Source of the DNA: Blastocystis sp. Blastoise | Taxonomy: Eukaryota; Sar; Bigyra; Opalinata; Blastocystidae | Assembly: GCA_039096225.1 (NCBI GenBank) | Contig: JBBPEB010000025.1 | Span: 108,501 to 172,500, forward strand | Length of the DNA stretch: 64,000 nucleotides | Direction of reading: 5' to 3' | Part shown: one piece after another, positions 25,801 through 36,639 of the stretch | Layout: each line of letters starts with the position of its first letter | Position numbering within the stretch: position 1 is the first letter of the stretch | The notes under the pieces: model-generated | Database searches by the model: none | The model's input: only the letters and a program-made list of their open reading frames with translations | Told to the model about the DNA's origin: nothing | Made by a program: the position numbers and the translations under genes

Positions 25801-28123
25801 TTACAAAGAAATTCATACGTGTATATGAATAAGTTAAAGGAGAAGAAGGAGTATGGAAGAAGAAAGAAGAAGGAATAACTTCAATAGTAGAAGTAAAAGG
25901 ACGTTTCCATTCAAATAAAATACCATGTCCATAAATATCTTCAAAGTATTGAATCTTAATAGGATAATAACCAATACGAGAGAATTCAATAGTTTTCATA
26001 ATTCTATTCATACCTTGACATTGCCAACTTTCATGGAATTGTTCATTATTAATATATAATCTCCAACCATCATCAGATTGTCCACCTAATTCCCAAATAC
26101 CTACAGTATCAATAAATAAATAGCCTTCCCATTCAGCATAGATTCTATCAGCCATATCAGGAGATAAACCAGTCCAAACAGCATTACCATTAAGATCAGG
26201 ATGATTAATATCAGCATCAATTCTACTAATTCTATGATTTAAAATAAGTTCACCAAACATCTTATATTCACAAATATCACCACTATCTGTAATCTTATAA
26301 TAATTACCACGAATACCAGCAATAGGAGTACTAACAATATTAATCTTAACAGCATATTCAGTATAACCTAAAGTACCAGTCATCTTAATAGTATAAGTAC
26401 CAGAAACAGGAGTATTAACAACACCAGTAATAAGACCACGAGAATCAATAGATAAACCACCAGGAAGAGCAGGAGTACTTGTATATTCAGTAGCAGCACC
26501 ACTAGCAAAAGTAGGATAAGCAGTATGTATTTGAGAACCAACAACAGCATTAATAGTATTATAATGTAAGAAAGAAGGACCACGACCACCTACACGAGTA
26601 TTAGCTTGAGATAAGACAGTTTCAGGAATATTAAGAGATTCTGATCTATACCAAACACCAAGACGAGAACCATAGTTCATATCAAAATAAGTAATAAAGA
26701 TAACATGTTTACCAGGAGTTAAAGTAATAGTAGCTTCAGTAGTTTTATCACCATGACAACCACCATTATCAACAACAGGAACATCAAAGTTATCAATAAA
26801 TAAAGTAGCACCATCATCAGAAGTTACTTTAAATGTATATTCACCAGCTTGATTAATAACAAGATAACCAGAATAAACAGCACTTAAGAAATCACGGAAT
26901 CTATATATAATAATTAATAGAATACTGTTTTTTAAATGAATAATAATTATTAGTTACTATGATTTATTATTATAAAAAAAAAAAGTAAAGTGATAAGAAT
27001 GAATAAAGAAGCATACCTATCATCAAGACCAGGCCAAGCATGACCACCAGTAGAAGAAGAATATTCATCAGAAAAATTGATATCAGTTTCTCTTTGACAT
27101 ATTTTAGCGTCATGAGTTCTAAACCAGAAAAGAGTAGGATTCATACAACCAGACATAGAAGTATAATAACAACCAGTTAAACCAGCTAATAACATCTCAT
27201 TCTGATCTAAAGAAATATCATAATAGAATAAAATATTTAGTTTTTAGAGAAACTTTTATTATAATAATTAGTATTTTTCTATATTTGTAATAGTAATTAA
27301 AAAATAGAAAAGACAAAAAAACAATAGAATTATATATATAAAAAAAAAATCATAATATATATATTATTATTCCAAAAAAAAACATACTTAAAATTTGAAT
27401 TTTGAAAGTAGTAGATTGAGTAGAAACTCCATTAGAAGCAGTAACAGTATAAGAAGTCATAGTAGAAAGAGTAGTAGCAGTACCAGTAATTAAACCTGAA
27501 GTAGGATCAAGAGTTAAACCACTAGGAAGAGCAGGAGTAACACTCCATGTATTTAAGTGACAATCACTTCTAGCACCAATAGGTTCAATTAATAAACCTT
27601 GATATATTTTAATTTCATTGAAACCATAACTTAATCTAGAACATGTACCAACAACTAAAAAGAAAATATATTTATTAAAATAATATAAAAAATATATATA
27701 TATATAAATAATGAATTATTATATAACCAATAATTAAATGAATCTAATAAAATAGATACCAGCAATTTTAATACGAACAGCAATATCAGAATCGAATCTA
27801 ACGTTAGGAACAATTAAGTATTCAGTATATTGTTGAGCTTTAAGAGGAGAACCAGAAATAATGTTATTTTCCATCTTAATACCTTCAGGAAGAGGAGGGT
27901 AAGCGATCATATTATCATAACCAGCACAAGTAATTTGAGGCATAGCTTGACCAACAGTCAGAACAACATCAGTCTGACTACATGTAGTAGGTGTTGCAAG
28001 AGCTATATATAGAAATAATAATTAGTATATTATTTAGAAAAGAAACATAGAAATAATTAAAAAAAAGATAAATCAAATACCAACAGACATCAAAGTGACT
28101 AAGAATAAGACAGTGAATCTCAT
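22862..28123 (-). CDS. giant type I surface protein: signal peptide, putative-Ig, PA14, discoidin and HRM-like modules, TM
   Basis: Five exons (28081-28123, 27760-28002, 27388-27654, 27017-27206, 22862-26900) sum to 4782 nt, exactly 1593 residues. The protein starts MRFTVLFLVTLMSVALATP, a signal peptide. Then come putative-Ig (He_PIG) repeats of the form LPxGLTxNxxTGxIxGTP, a PA14 domain (about 26600-27200), more Ig repeats, a second PA14, two Cys modules ending in a DxxxDGW motif, and a jelly-roll module. A discoidin (F5/8 C) domain follows (about 23570-24000, SNDNGATW-like region), then one hormone-receptor-like Cys module and a membrane-proximal domain. It ends with a TM (ITLIVILSILAVFAVVIIVA) and a Lys-rich tail. 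PA14, discoidin and jelly-roll folds bind sugars, so adhesion or recognition is likely. It is related to the protein at 56125-63216. The first four exons are short and 5'-clustered. Confidence 0.9.
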
Positions 28124-28980
28124 TTCTTTTATTTTTCTTTATAAAATTAAGTAATATAAATAAAAATATGAGAGAAAAGAGGAGTTTAAAACAAAAACAA
28201 TACATAGACTTTACCTATCAACGAGATACAAATATGATTATTTCTTTAAAAATGATTCCAATTCTAAGTGGTTCATTCAAATAATGAGCCAAACAAACTG
28301 AGATTAATTCAACTTCAAAACAGATGGTTGGCTGTTGTTTCTAAAAACGAGATTATTTTATCTTGATTTAAGCTCTTGAAATGATTCAATTTCTGTTTAA
28401 TCAACAATTCTCATCATACAGTCTCCTATGATTATTGTACATTTAAGATTATGGCTTCTCTCCATAACCACTGATTATCGTCTTTCATGGTGTTTTTGAA
28501 AGAACGAATAATCGTGATTATTCACATTTTTATCCAGAAGAATTATTCTCTCTAAATCTAATCTTATGATAATCTCCTTGAGATTGTTTGTGATGTAAAC
28601 ACTAGACTTGACGTAGTATTTCTTTAATTATCTCCATATCTTATCCAGATTGGCTTCTTCTTATTGTGAGGAACTTTTTTTCCGAAATTTTAAAGATATC
28701 TCAATATTTTTACGCATTCTTAGAAATAGTCATTTTCTATTCATATAAAGAATTTATGTATATATATTTAAAGCTGTTGAACATATCCATTCATCGTTCA
28801 TAGTATTTAAAATCGATCATTTTGTAAATGACATATCATGAATGCTTATAGTTTCTTATTGTTTATGGATATAGTTATCATATCTTTGTAGACAAAAAGT
28901 AAACCCTAAAATGGTTGCAAAACAATTACTTTTCAAACAATGATTTCCTTTCTTTTCAAATTGAAATCAATACAGAGTTA
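28124..28980. other. intergenic spacer
   Basis: The spacer lies between two minus-strand genes: the 3' end of the Cys-rich gene at 28981 and the start of the surface protein at 28123. Sequence is mixed AT-rich. It should hold the surface-protein promoter, but I see no defined motif, gene or RNA. Confidence 0.6.
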
Positions 28981-29969
28981 TTAGATGATAATTTGATTTG
29001 ATAAATTTGTATACAAGTAGGAAATCTTGTCATTACATATTGCACTAATACATAATAAAAAAGAAGAACCATTATTGTGATCTATATATACATATATAAA
29101 ACAAATAATCAAAATAATTATAGATACCAAAAATAAAAGAATAAGAATCTTTGAATGATATTAAAGGAATTGAAATAGAATATTCTTCAGGATAACTAAT
29201 TATTTCTACTCTATAAACATATTATAAGAATAAACAAAATATACTTTAAAATATGATGATTCTGTTGAATATTAGTTGTATTTAAATTCCAAGAGAGTGT
29301 TATCCATTGTATATTATCTCTATATTGCATAGTTGCAAGTAATTTAGCATGTTGTGTCCAATAAAGTTCATCTTCTAAGCAAAGAAATTGTTCAGGGTCA
29401 ACAGGAGGTAAAGAATCATGTTGAATTATTTCCTGTATATTGACTTTTAATGAAGTAATTGGAGAATAACTTATATTTTCAGTCATAGGAATAGTCCATA
29501 GAGAAGAAGAAGAAGTATTATGATATAAGTAATATAAGTATGTATATTCAGGTATAGAACAATCTCCAAATGTACATTGCTTCTGTAGTTCTAGAAATAT
29601 GTATATATATAACGTTTATTAATATATACCTTTTTGTATACATTCTTTTTCTTTCATAAACGATCCATTATAACAATAAGTATTATCTATATAATAATCA
29701 TTATAATTATTGTCATATATATATTTTTTTTAATTATATAAATATTATATAAATGACTCATATATTATAATATATATATTATACAAATAACTCATAATAT
29801 ATATCTTATATAAATAACTCATTATTCTTATTCTATATACCATGATTAGCAATAGAAGAAGACCAATGTCCATGGTCACATTTCTTATGATATAGAGAGC
29901 ATGCATTCATGGCAACTTGGCCTTCTTCTAATGAACATATAATAGTATTCTCAATGCATTTAGGATCTA

Positions 29970-30007
<38 letters not shown>

Positions 30008-30500
30008 TCATGGTAGATTATATTAATAAAATCATAATAACGCTATAATATGTTCTATATACAAGTAATTTCACAACTATAACTCGGTTTTCCATTAAAA
30101 CAGGATCTACCTAATTATAATAATGAATAATATATATATAGATAATAATACCTATATAATGATAAGGTCCCTCAAAGTGGCCGTTGTGGCATATAACATA
30201 ATTCTCAGCACATTGATTCATTCCTACAAGATTCCCATGGGAATCTACACATTGATTTCCTTCAAATGTACATATATCCTGTTTATTAAATAGAGAATGA
30301 AGAGATATTTTTTGATTCTCTAATTGAATAAGATCACCATTATAACAATAGAAGCCAGCTATATAGAAAATAGAGTATTATTAGTTATAATATATTAAAT
30401 AATAAATTATTTAGATTATTTATATACTAATATTATTATTATATATATATAATAAATCTATAATTATTGATTATAGCACAATATATATAATATACTATAA

Positions 30501-30532
<32 letters not shown>

Positions 30533-31132
30533 AGGAACAGGTAGAAGATCTGAGTATTTATGATGATCACATTGTATTCGATATAATGTATAGAAATCAT
30601 CCAAAATAGCACCATTTTCATTAGTACATTTATACCCAGTAAACGAACATTCTACATATATATATATATAGAAACTATTCGTAATATTTATATATACTTA
30701 AATATAAAACAACTATTTTATATATTTATAAAACATTTCATTTATATATTTTTTAATTGATATATATATATATATACCTGATTCTGAGAGAGGTTTTAAA
30801 ACAAGTAAATTATTCATACATACTGTTTCTTCTATGATGAATAACTCATAATAAATATTAACAATAAAATACCTGGAACATGATGAAGGGTAGACCAATG
30901 GTCTTCATTACATATACGATATCTATATCATTTGAATTAATATTAACAAGTCATAAATTTTATACATATATTTTATATACAAATAAGATTCGTTGTCTCT
31001 TTGATTCCATGATACATAACACTTTATCTCACTTTCAGAACAACCTACAACAAACTTTTTAAAATCAATAATAAAACACATACTTGGCAAAGAAGCAACG
31101 ATAGTTAATAAAAAAAGTATTAAAAAAAACAT
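28981..31132 (-). CDS. secreted cysteine-rich modular protein, family not recognised
   Basis: Exons joined on the minus strand start at ATG 31132 with MFFLILFLLTIVASLPS, a signal peptide. The protein runs through about ten short exons to TAA at 28983-28981 (QIII stop). The ectodomain has several copies of a Cys module. Examples are CTNENGAILDDF followed by YRIQCDHH, CVDSHGNLVGMNQC followed by YVICHNGHF, and CSLEEGQVAMNAC followed by YHKKCDHGHW. Between modules lies a short G-x-YCYNG or RSCFNG element. The last exons lack this pattern and are Ser/Asn/Ile-rich. I see no TM segment, so it is probably secreted. It lies between the surface-protein gene and a divergent gene on the + strand. I know no named domain that fits. 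Exon edges are inferred from GT-AG plus frame and the exact residue count is uncertain. Confidence 0.7.
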
Positions 31133-31689
31133 CAACAACAAAATACAAAATAATATAAATTATAGCATTAAAGTAATTTCAACGAGAAGAAGACTTTTCG
31201 AATTATTCTTTTAAGAATTACAAAACGAAGATTTGTGAAAATCTGTTTTATCTTTACGAAAAATACAAATAATCAATTTACATATCATTTTCTACTAACA
31301 CATTTCATTTTCAACGACTTAGACATTCATCAATATCAAACGACCATGAAAGATAAAACAGAATGTAATACTATTTCCTTTATATTATATAACTTTCAAT
31401 TCCAGCAATAGAGTGTTACATATAATATGTTCATCTTTAATCAATTATAAAGATAAGTACTTTAATCTGAAATTTTATAAAACTACCTCACGAAGAATTC
31501 ATATTTATTTTTCCTTTCCAAAGAATACTCATTGATAACTTGCTTTTCATTATGAATAACTATTCAAGAAGCATCATTCATAAATCAATACTTCACTATT
31601 TTTGAAAAAAAAAACAAAAATTTCTCTTATTTTATTCAAATAAATGTGGGAAAATCAAAAATTTTTTTATTCAGTTTAAATACTATCCT
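31133..31689. other. divergent intergenic region
   Basis: This region lies between the start of the Cys-rich gene (-) and the coiled-coil gene (+), and it probably carries both promoters. I see no coding exon. A near-homopolymeric A/T stretch lies at 31605-31670. Confidence 0.6.
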
Positions 31690-32713
31690 AGTATGAGTTA
31701 TTAATATCGATAGAATATTTTGTTTTTCTATAGTGAGTAATAGGAAGAAAGTGATATATACATCTCCTGCCAAACCGAGTAGATTACGATCTCGAATTGG
31801 GCTAGATGTGTCAGATCAAGATCAGAATCCTTTGACAGTTGCTCAGAAAGAGATGAAAAATAAGAAAATAGATATCTCAGAAAGAAAAATAGCTTCAAAG
31901 AGTATTTATTTATAATTGTGCTTGTTATGTCATATATAATCTATGATTCCTTAAATTTATGATTTTAGATTTGAATATGAATGATTTTTGTTATATTGAA
32001 ATGATTTTTATTGTCTATATTCTTCTATAGAAAAAGTCCATGTCAATGATTTACAAATTGTTGCTAATACTTTTGATGATGTATCCAATCATGTATTTGC
32101 ATCTTTAAGAGAACATGGAAAACGTATTCCTGAATCTGCTATTAAGATATTTATAGATGAAGTCAAATCAGACTTAGAGATTTATGTATGTTTTTTATTC
32201 TATTTATTCTATTTATTCTATTTATTCTATTTATTCTATTTATTCTATTCTATTATTATTCTATATATTACTAATATTATAACAATTTATAATACACTTG
32301 CAAATACATATGATGAAACAAAAAAGAAGAAGCGTCAATTAATGTCTTCTATAAACCAATCAAGAGAAGAATTATTTAATGTATATATATACTTGTTTTT
32401 ATTGAAACTATGTATATAAATAGATTAGAAAGAATAAAATAAATCTTATGGAACAAATTTCTAAAGAACAACCTATGTTAGATAAAGAAAAACAAGTATA
32501 TATAATAGTTACTTAGAATATTACTATAATATTTATTAGAATCAACAACAAATCAAAGAAGCTGGTCTTTTCTTTACAGATTTTAAGCAGAAAATATCAA
32601 AAAAAACATTTATATTTGATCGGTATACTACAGTATCTTCAGAAATGATTGACCCTGCTGTTTTCCTAAAGAATCTTAATACAGAACTTCGTTTCTCTCT
32701 TTCTAAACAATAA
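31690..32713 (+). CDS. coiled-coil protein of unknown function, start codon split by an intron
   Basis: The first coding exon opens at 31734 with TG AGT AAT, and no in-frame ATG lies nearby. Placing an intron at 31691-31733 (GTATGAG...TTCTATAG) supplies the missing A at 31690, giving MSNRKKVIYTSPAKPSRLRSR. Further exons encode Lys/Glu-rich helical sequence (KVHVNDLQIVANTFDDV, KSDLEIY, QLMSSINQSREELF, LMEQISKEQPML) and a C-terminal segment ending NTELRFSLSKQ. The basic N-terminus followed by predicted coiled coil suggests a nuclear or cytoskeletal scaffold. Similarity to a known family is not evident. One intron (from 32196) has no convincing AG acceptor. Confidence 0.65.
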
Positions 32714-33012
32714 TTCTTTCTCATTTCATTTTCAAGAACTCAACTGAACTCCAAATTAATATTTATTTTGTTTCTTCTTTTTCTATTTTACTCTTTTATG
32801 CTTGTGTTTTATTCCTTTTCTAATCTTGTTTATGAATTCCATTTTATATTTGATTTATTATTGATTATTTTCTTTTCTTATCAAGATTGTAGTGTCGTTA
32901 TAACAATTTTTTCATCCTTTTCTCTTAACTGAATACGTTTAATGCTTAAAAACAATGAAAAATTTTGTAAAAATATTTTTTTGTTATACTCACGAAATAT
33001 TGTTTCAACAAA
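32714..33012. other. short intergenic spacer
   Basis: A 299-base AT-rich spacer between two + genes. Nothing identifiable. Confidence 0.6.
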
Positions 33013-34246
33013 ATGGATGATATCACAGAACGGTATGAACGTCAAATTAAGTTTGACCAAATTGGAATTGAAGGTCAAAAAAAATTAGCAGAAACATCAG
33101 TTTTATGTATTGGTTGTGGTGGATTAGGCAGTTCATGTATTCTTTACTTGGCTGGATGTGGTATAGGTATCCATTTTTTATTAATTCTTTTGTTTTTCAA
33201 ATATATATTATTTTTATATGAATTTAAATTTATTCAATACATTATATAGGTAAATTAACTGTTATTGATAATGATATTGTCGAATTGAGTAATTTACATC
33301 GTCAACTAGCTCATACAGAAGAAGGTGCCAAGAATAAATTACCTAAAGCTATTTCAATGAAAAATCGAATTGAGTCTATTAATAGTAACTGTCAAGTGAC
33401 TGCAATTGTTGATTATTTTTCAACAAAGAATGCAATTCAACTAGTTAGTTCCCATGATATCATAATTGATTGTTGTGATAATATTCCTACAAGGTATTTT
33501 TGTTGTTGTTTATTTATCTATGTGATCTATATATATATATATATATATATATTTATTTATTTCAATACATAATAACTATCTAAATATCATTCTTCCCATA
33601 AGAACAATTCAGAATAATATTTTTTTTTTATTTCTTTTTAGATATGTAATAAATGATGCTTGTATATTATGTAATAAGCCATTTATATCTGCAGCTACTC
33701 AACGATGGTCAGGTCAAGTATTATTATATTTAAATATATATATATAATCATTTATATGTTCAAGCAATCTATTATATCTTCTTCTTTATTTCAATATAAC
33801 AATATCATTATTTGTAATAGTTGACAATTTATGGATATAAAAATGGTCCATGTTTTCGTTGTTTAAATCCAAATCCTCCTCCTTTACCTGATGTAACAAA
33901 ATATGGAACAAAACTTCCTGTTATTCCTCCACTTCCAGGAATGATGGGATGCTATGAAGTATTTAAATACATATAAAAATATCATCATTACTTAAAATCC
34001 ATATTTTTTACTAAATATTATTCTTAATAACTATAACCATAGGCATTAGAGGCTATCAAATTAATACTTAATATTGGAATCCCACTCTCTTCTCAAATGT
34101 TTTTCTTTGATGGAGAGACAAATCTTATAAGAATCATGAAATTACGTTCTAAACAAGATAGTTGTGTCTGTTGTAATAAAGAGAAAGAATGGAATATCGA
34201 AAAATGCCATCACTTTATCCAACAAAATTACAATAGAGATATGTAG
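33013..34246 (+). CDS. ThiF/MoeB-type E1 adenylyltransferase (Uba4/MOCS3-like, no rhodanese domain)
   Basis: These enzymes adenylate the C-terminal Gly of a ubiquitin-like sulfur carrier (Urm1, MOCS2A or ThiS type) for tRNA thiolation or cofactor synthesis. Five exons join in frame. Motifs are RYERQIKFDQIG at the start, the nucleotide loop VLCIGCGGLGSS, VIDNDIVELSNLHRQ, DCCDNIPTRYVINDAC, and a zinc site formed by CFRC and CVCC (about 33855 and 34170). GMMGCYEALEAIK occupies the crossover loop. The protein ends about 20 residues after the second Cys pair, at TAG 34244-34246, so the C-terminal rhodanese domain of typical eukaryotic Uba4/MOCS3 is absent. It could act with a separate rhodanese protein. 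The first intron begins GTATCCATTTTT, which resembles a U12-type donor. Confidence 0.9.
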
Positions 34247-34903
34247 GGAGAACCATAAGGCTTCATAGTATATATATTAGGGGTTTTCAAAGTTTAAAAA
34301 TGGATCGATCCATAGTTATTGTTGCTAATTTTTATACTAATTCAATGTTGTGTTTAGTTAAATATATTGTTTATATTGACAGTAAATAGGATAGAAAACT
34401 CTTCATTTAAATAATCCGACTATAAAAGAACCTTTTCTATGGAGAGAAAAGCACAACGCCAAAAAATGGGATAAAAGTTCAGTTAAATTTTAAAAAAAAG
34501 ATCCATACTAATCATGCCTTTGTTATGTTTAAGAATACCAGTGTCGAATTAAAATCAAGAAAAGTCTATACAATTTTCTTGATAAACAACCTCTAGTGCC
34601 CAGTAGGCAACCATTTCACAGAGCAAATGACTTCAAAACTACATTTTCACCATTCTTGCAGACTTTCCCACGGGACACTTCGGCTATTTCTATAATATTA
34701 TTTGTGTCCTTTTGAATAGGGTCGACATTTTGGGGCAATCTATTTATTAGATATTTTTAATATATATTTTCTTCATTCTTTTTATCTAGACTTTTCTGGA
34801 AATGGAACGCATGAATCGGATTCTTTATAAAATAAAAGATTAACTTTTGTCATAAATTATTTAATTTGAAAGTTTATTTTAATAGTTTTTATACTAAGTC
34901 ATA
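34247..34903. other. intergenic spacer with a GC-elevated stretch
   Basis: The spacer lies between the E1-like gene and the His-rich microgene. Bases 34580-34745 are clearly GC-richer than other spacers and include TTTCCCACGGGACAC. The minus strand there has a short open stretch (about 40 codons) with no start and no recognisable family. It could be a degraded gene, a regulatory element or an unknown RNA. Confidence 0.45.
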
Positions 34904-35035
34904 ATGGGTCACGATCACGTTGCTAAGGGTGCTCATGGTAAGAAGTTAGATGGTGCTGAAGCTACTAAGGAAGTTAAGCCTGAAGAACATGCTGCTGATG
35001 CCAAGGAAGAAAAACACGGTCATAAGAAGCATTAA
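34904..35035 (+). CDS. His/Lys-rich microprotein, 43 residues
   Basis: An intronless ORF in a spacer that otherwise lacks one: MGHDHVAKGAHGKKLDG at the start and EEKHGHKKH at the end. It has seven His, many Lys, Glu and Ala, and no hydrophobic segment. Codon use (GGT, GCT, AAG, CAC, GTT) is that of the best-expressed genes in the window and unlike random AT-rich sequence, which supports it being real. The start follows a T-rich leader, and a TAA stop is followed by AT-rich 3' sequence. The spaced His residues could bind Ni, Zn or Cu, but that is inference. I do not recognise a family. Its Ala/Lys/His composition resembles the cytoplasmic tails of the giant surface proteins. Confidence 0.7.
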   Translation: MGHDHVAKGAHGKKLDGAEATKEVKPEEHAADAKEEKHGHKKH

Positions 35036-36639
35036 ACGAATTAGTTGTACTATATCAAAAAAATATAACCACATTTGCTTTGCAGTTTATGAGTTGTGAT
35101 TAATCACATTTTTATTCATTCTCTAGTTTTGTTTCTTATTCTATTTAAAGTATTTAAGCAACTTATTAAATAATAAATCTCTATTAAAATATAAAGAAGA
35201 AAAATATCATATTTTATTTCTTCAATAATCTATTTATAACGAACTATAATAAAAATAATATAGTTCATAGGACATTACAGTATCAAAAAGAATAATTTCA
35301 TATTAAAATCTAGTATACAGAATAATAACAAGGACATTATTGTTAATCCAATGAAGAATAATTGAGGAAAAAATATCAATATAATATTTTTATTTCATCT
35401 AGATATAGTTAGGTTCACTATAAAGGGACTTTTTGATTCAAACATGTATTTCTCATTACCATGGATACTTTTTTTATAATATAAACTTGAAGAACGTATA
35501 AATCATGACTTACATAACTTAGTATATAAATAAATATAATAAAATAATCAATTCAACTATTTTTTACTAAAAAAATGAATTTTGAAGATTATTTACAATA
35601 TAATTCGTCTAAAAAATCCAGAAAATCAATATTTTTTTTGATATGTCTTATATAAATATAAATTAATTCATAAATAATTCTTCTTTGAGTGCATTAATGT
35701 ATTTATGAATCAACAAGATTTGTTTTCTTGGTTTCATGTCATTAATTGTTTTGTGCATTAATGTATTATTTATTAATTTATAGATATTCTAACTATAATC
35801 ATGATATAATGACATAAAATATTAATAATAAATGAATTTAAATGATCTTTATAACAAATTATTTCAAAACCATAGTATTCAGTTGTGTATAATTGTATAA
35901 CAGCAAAGAAATATTCTACTTATGCACTTATTTGTAAAAATAATGTCATTCAAATATCTATATAGTATTCATGTCAAATGAAATTATTTAACTGATAGCT
36001 CTACTATTATTAAATTAACAGAAATAGAGTTATCTATATAACAGTTTTATAACTAATCTTTCTCTATATAAATCAATATAATTTTGATTACAAATTCTTG
36101 TTTATTTCTATATTGAACGATTATATAAGATGTAAAACATCATAAAAAAGATAAAAATCAATTCTACAATTGAAAAATCTTACATCAGACAAATTATCCA
36201 TGACCAAAATTATATCTGATTTGTTTTCATAATACTTGCTATTTAATTGTATTCTATAAAATTTTAATTTCAATTTCCTCTTTTCGTTTTCATTAGGAAT
36301 CATTGCCATTTACAGAATTAACTTGAGTTGTTTATTTATGAACGATAACATATGAAACAAAAACTGAATTATTTTCTATATATTTGCAATCATACGTATA
36401 ATACTCGTCTAGATTCTCTATATCTGCTTGCTTCTGATATTATTCATTTTATGACGAAGCCAATCTCTATTCTTTTCTCATTTAATTGGCTTATTTCTCT
36501 TCCTTTTCCAATGTTCTCCAAAGAATACTGCTCACAGATGAAGATTTTTTTTCTTATTTTATTTTGTAAATATACTAATATTTCATAAATAATTTATTTT
36601 TATAAATCTTTACTTTTTTAAATACTAATCACTATTACA
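35036..36639. other. large intergenic spacer
   Basis: A 1.6-kb AT-rich region between the His-rich microgene and SOD. Two divergent ORFs of 62 codons (minus, 36121-36309) and 78 codons (plus, 36352-36588) exist, but they show no domain, no signal peptide and no codon bias above background. I do not call them. I see no tRNA or snRNA. Confidence 0.5.

Noticed and set aside
33163-33249. U12-type intron in the E1-like gene
   Set aside because: The donor GTATCCATTT resembles U12 sites, but no U12 branch site precedes the AG, so I keep it as an ordinary GT-AG intron.
34580-34745. Possible U6 or other spliceosomal snRNA
   Set aside because: The conserved U6 ACAGAGA and U2, U4, U5 signature words are absent.
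36121-36588. Two divergent small ORFs in the spacer before SOD
   Set aside because: They show no conserved motif, no coding-type codon use and no signal peptide. They are kept only as a remark.
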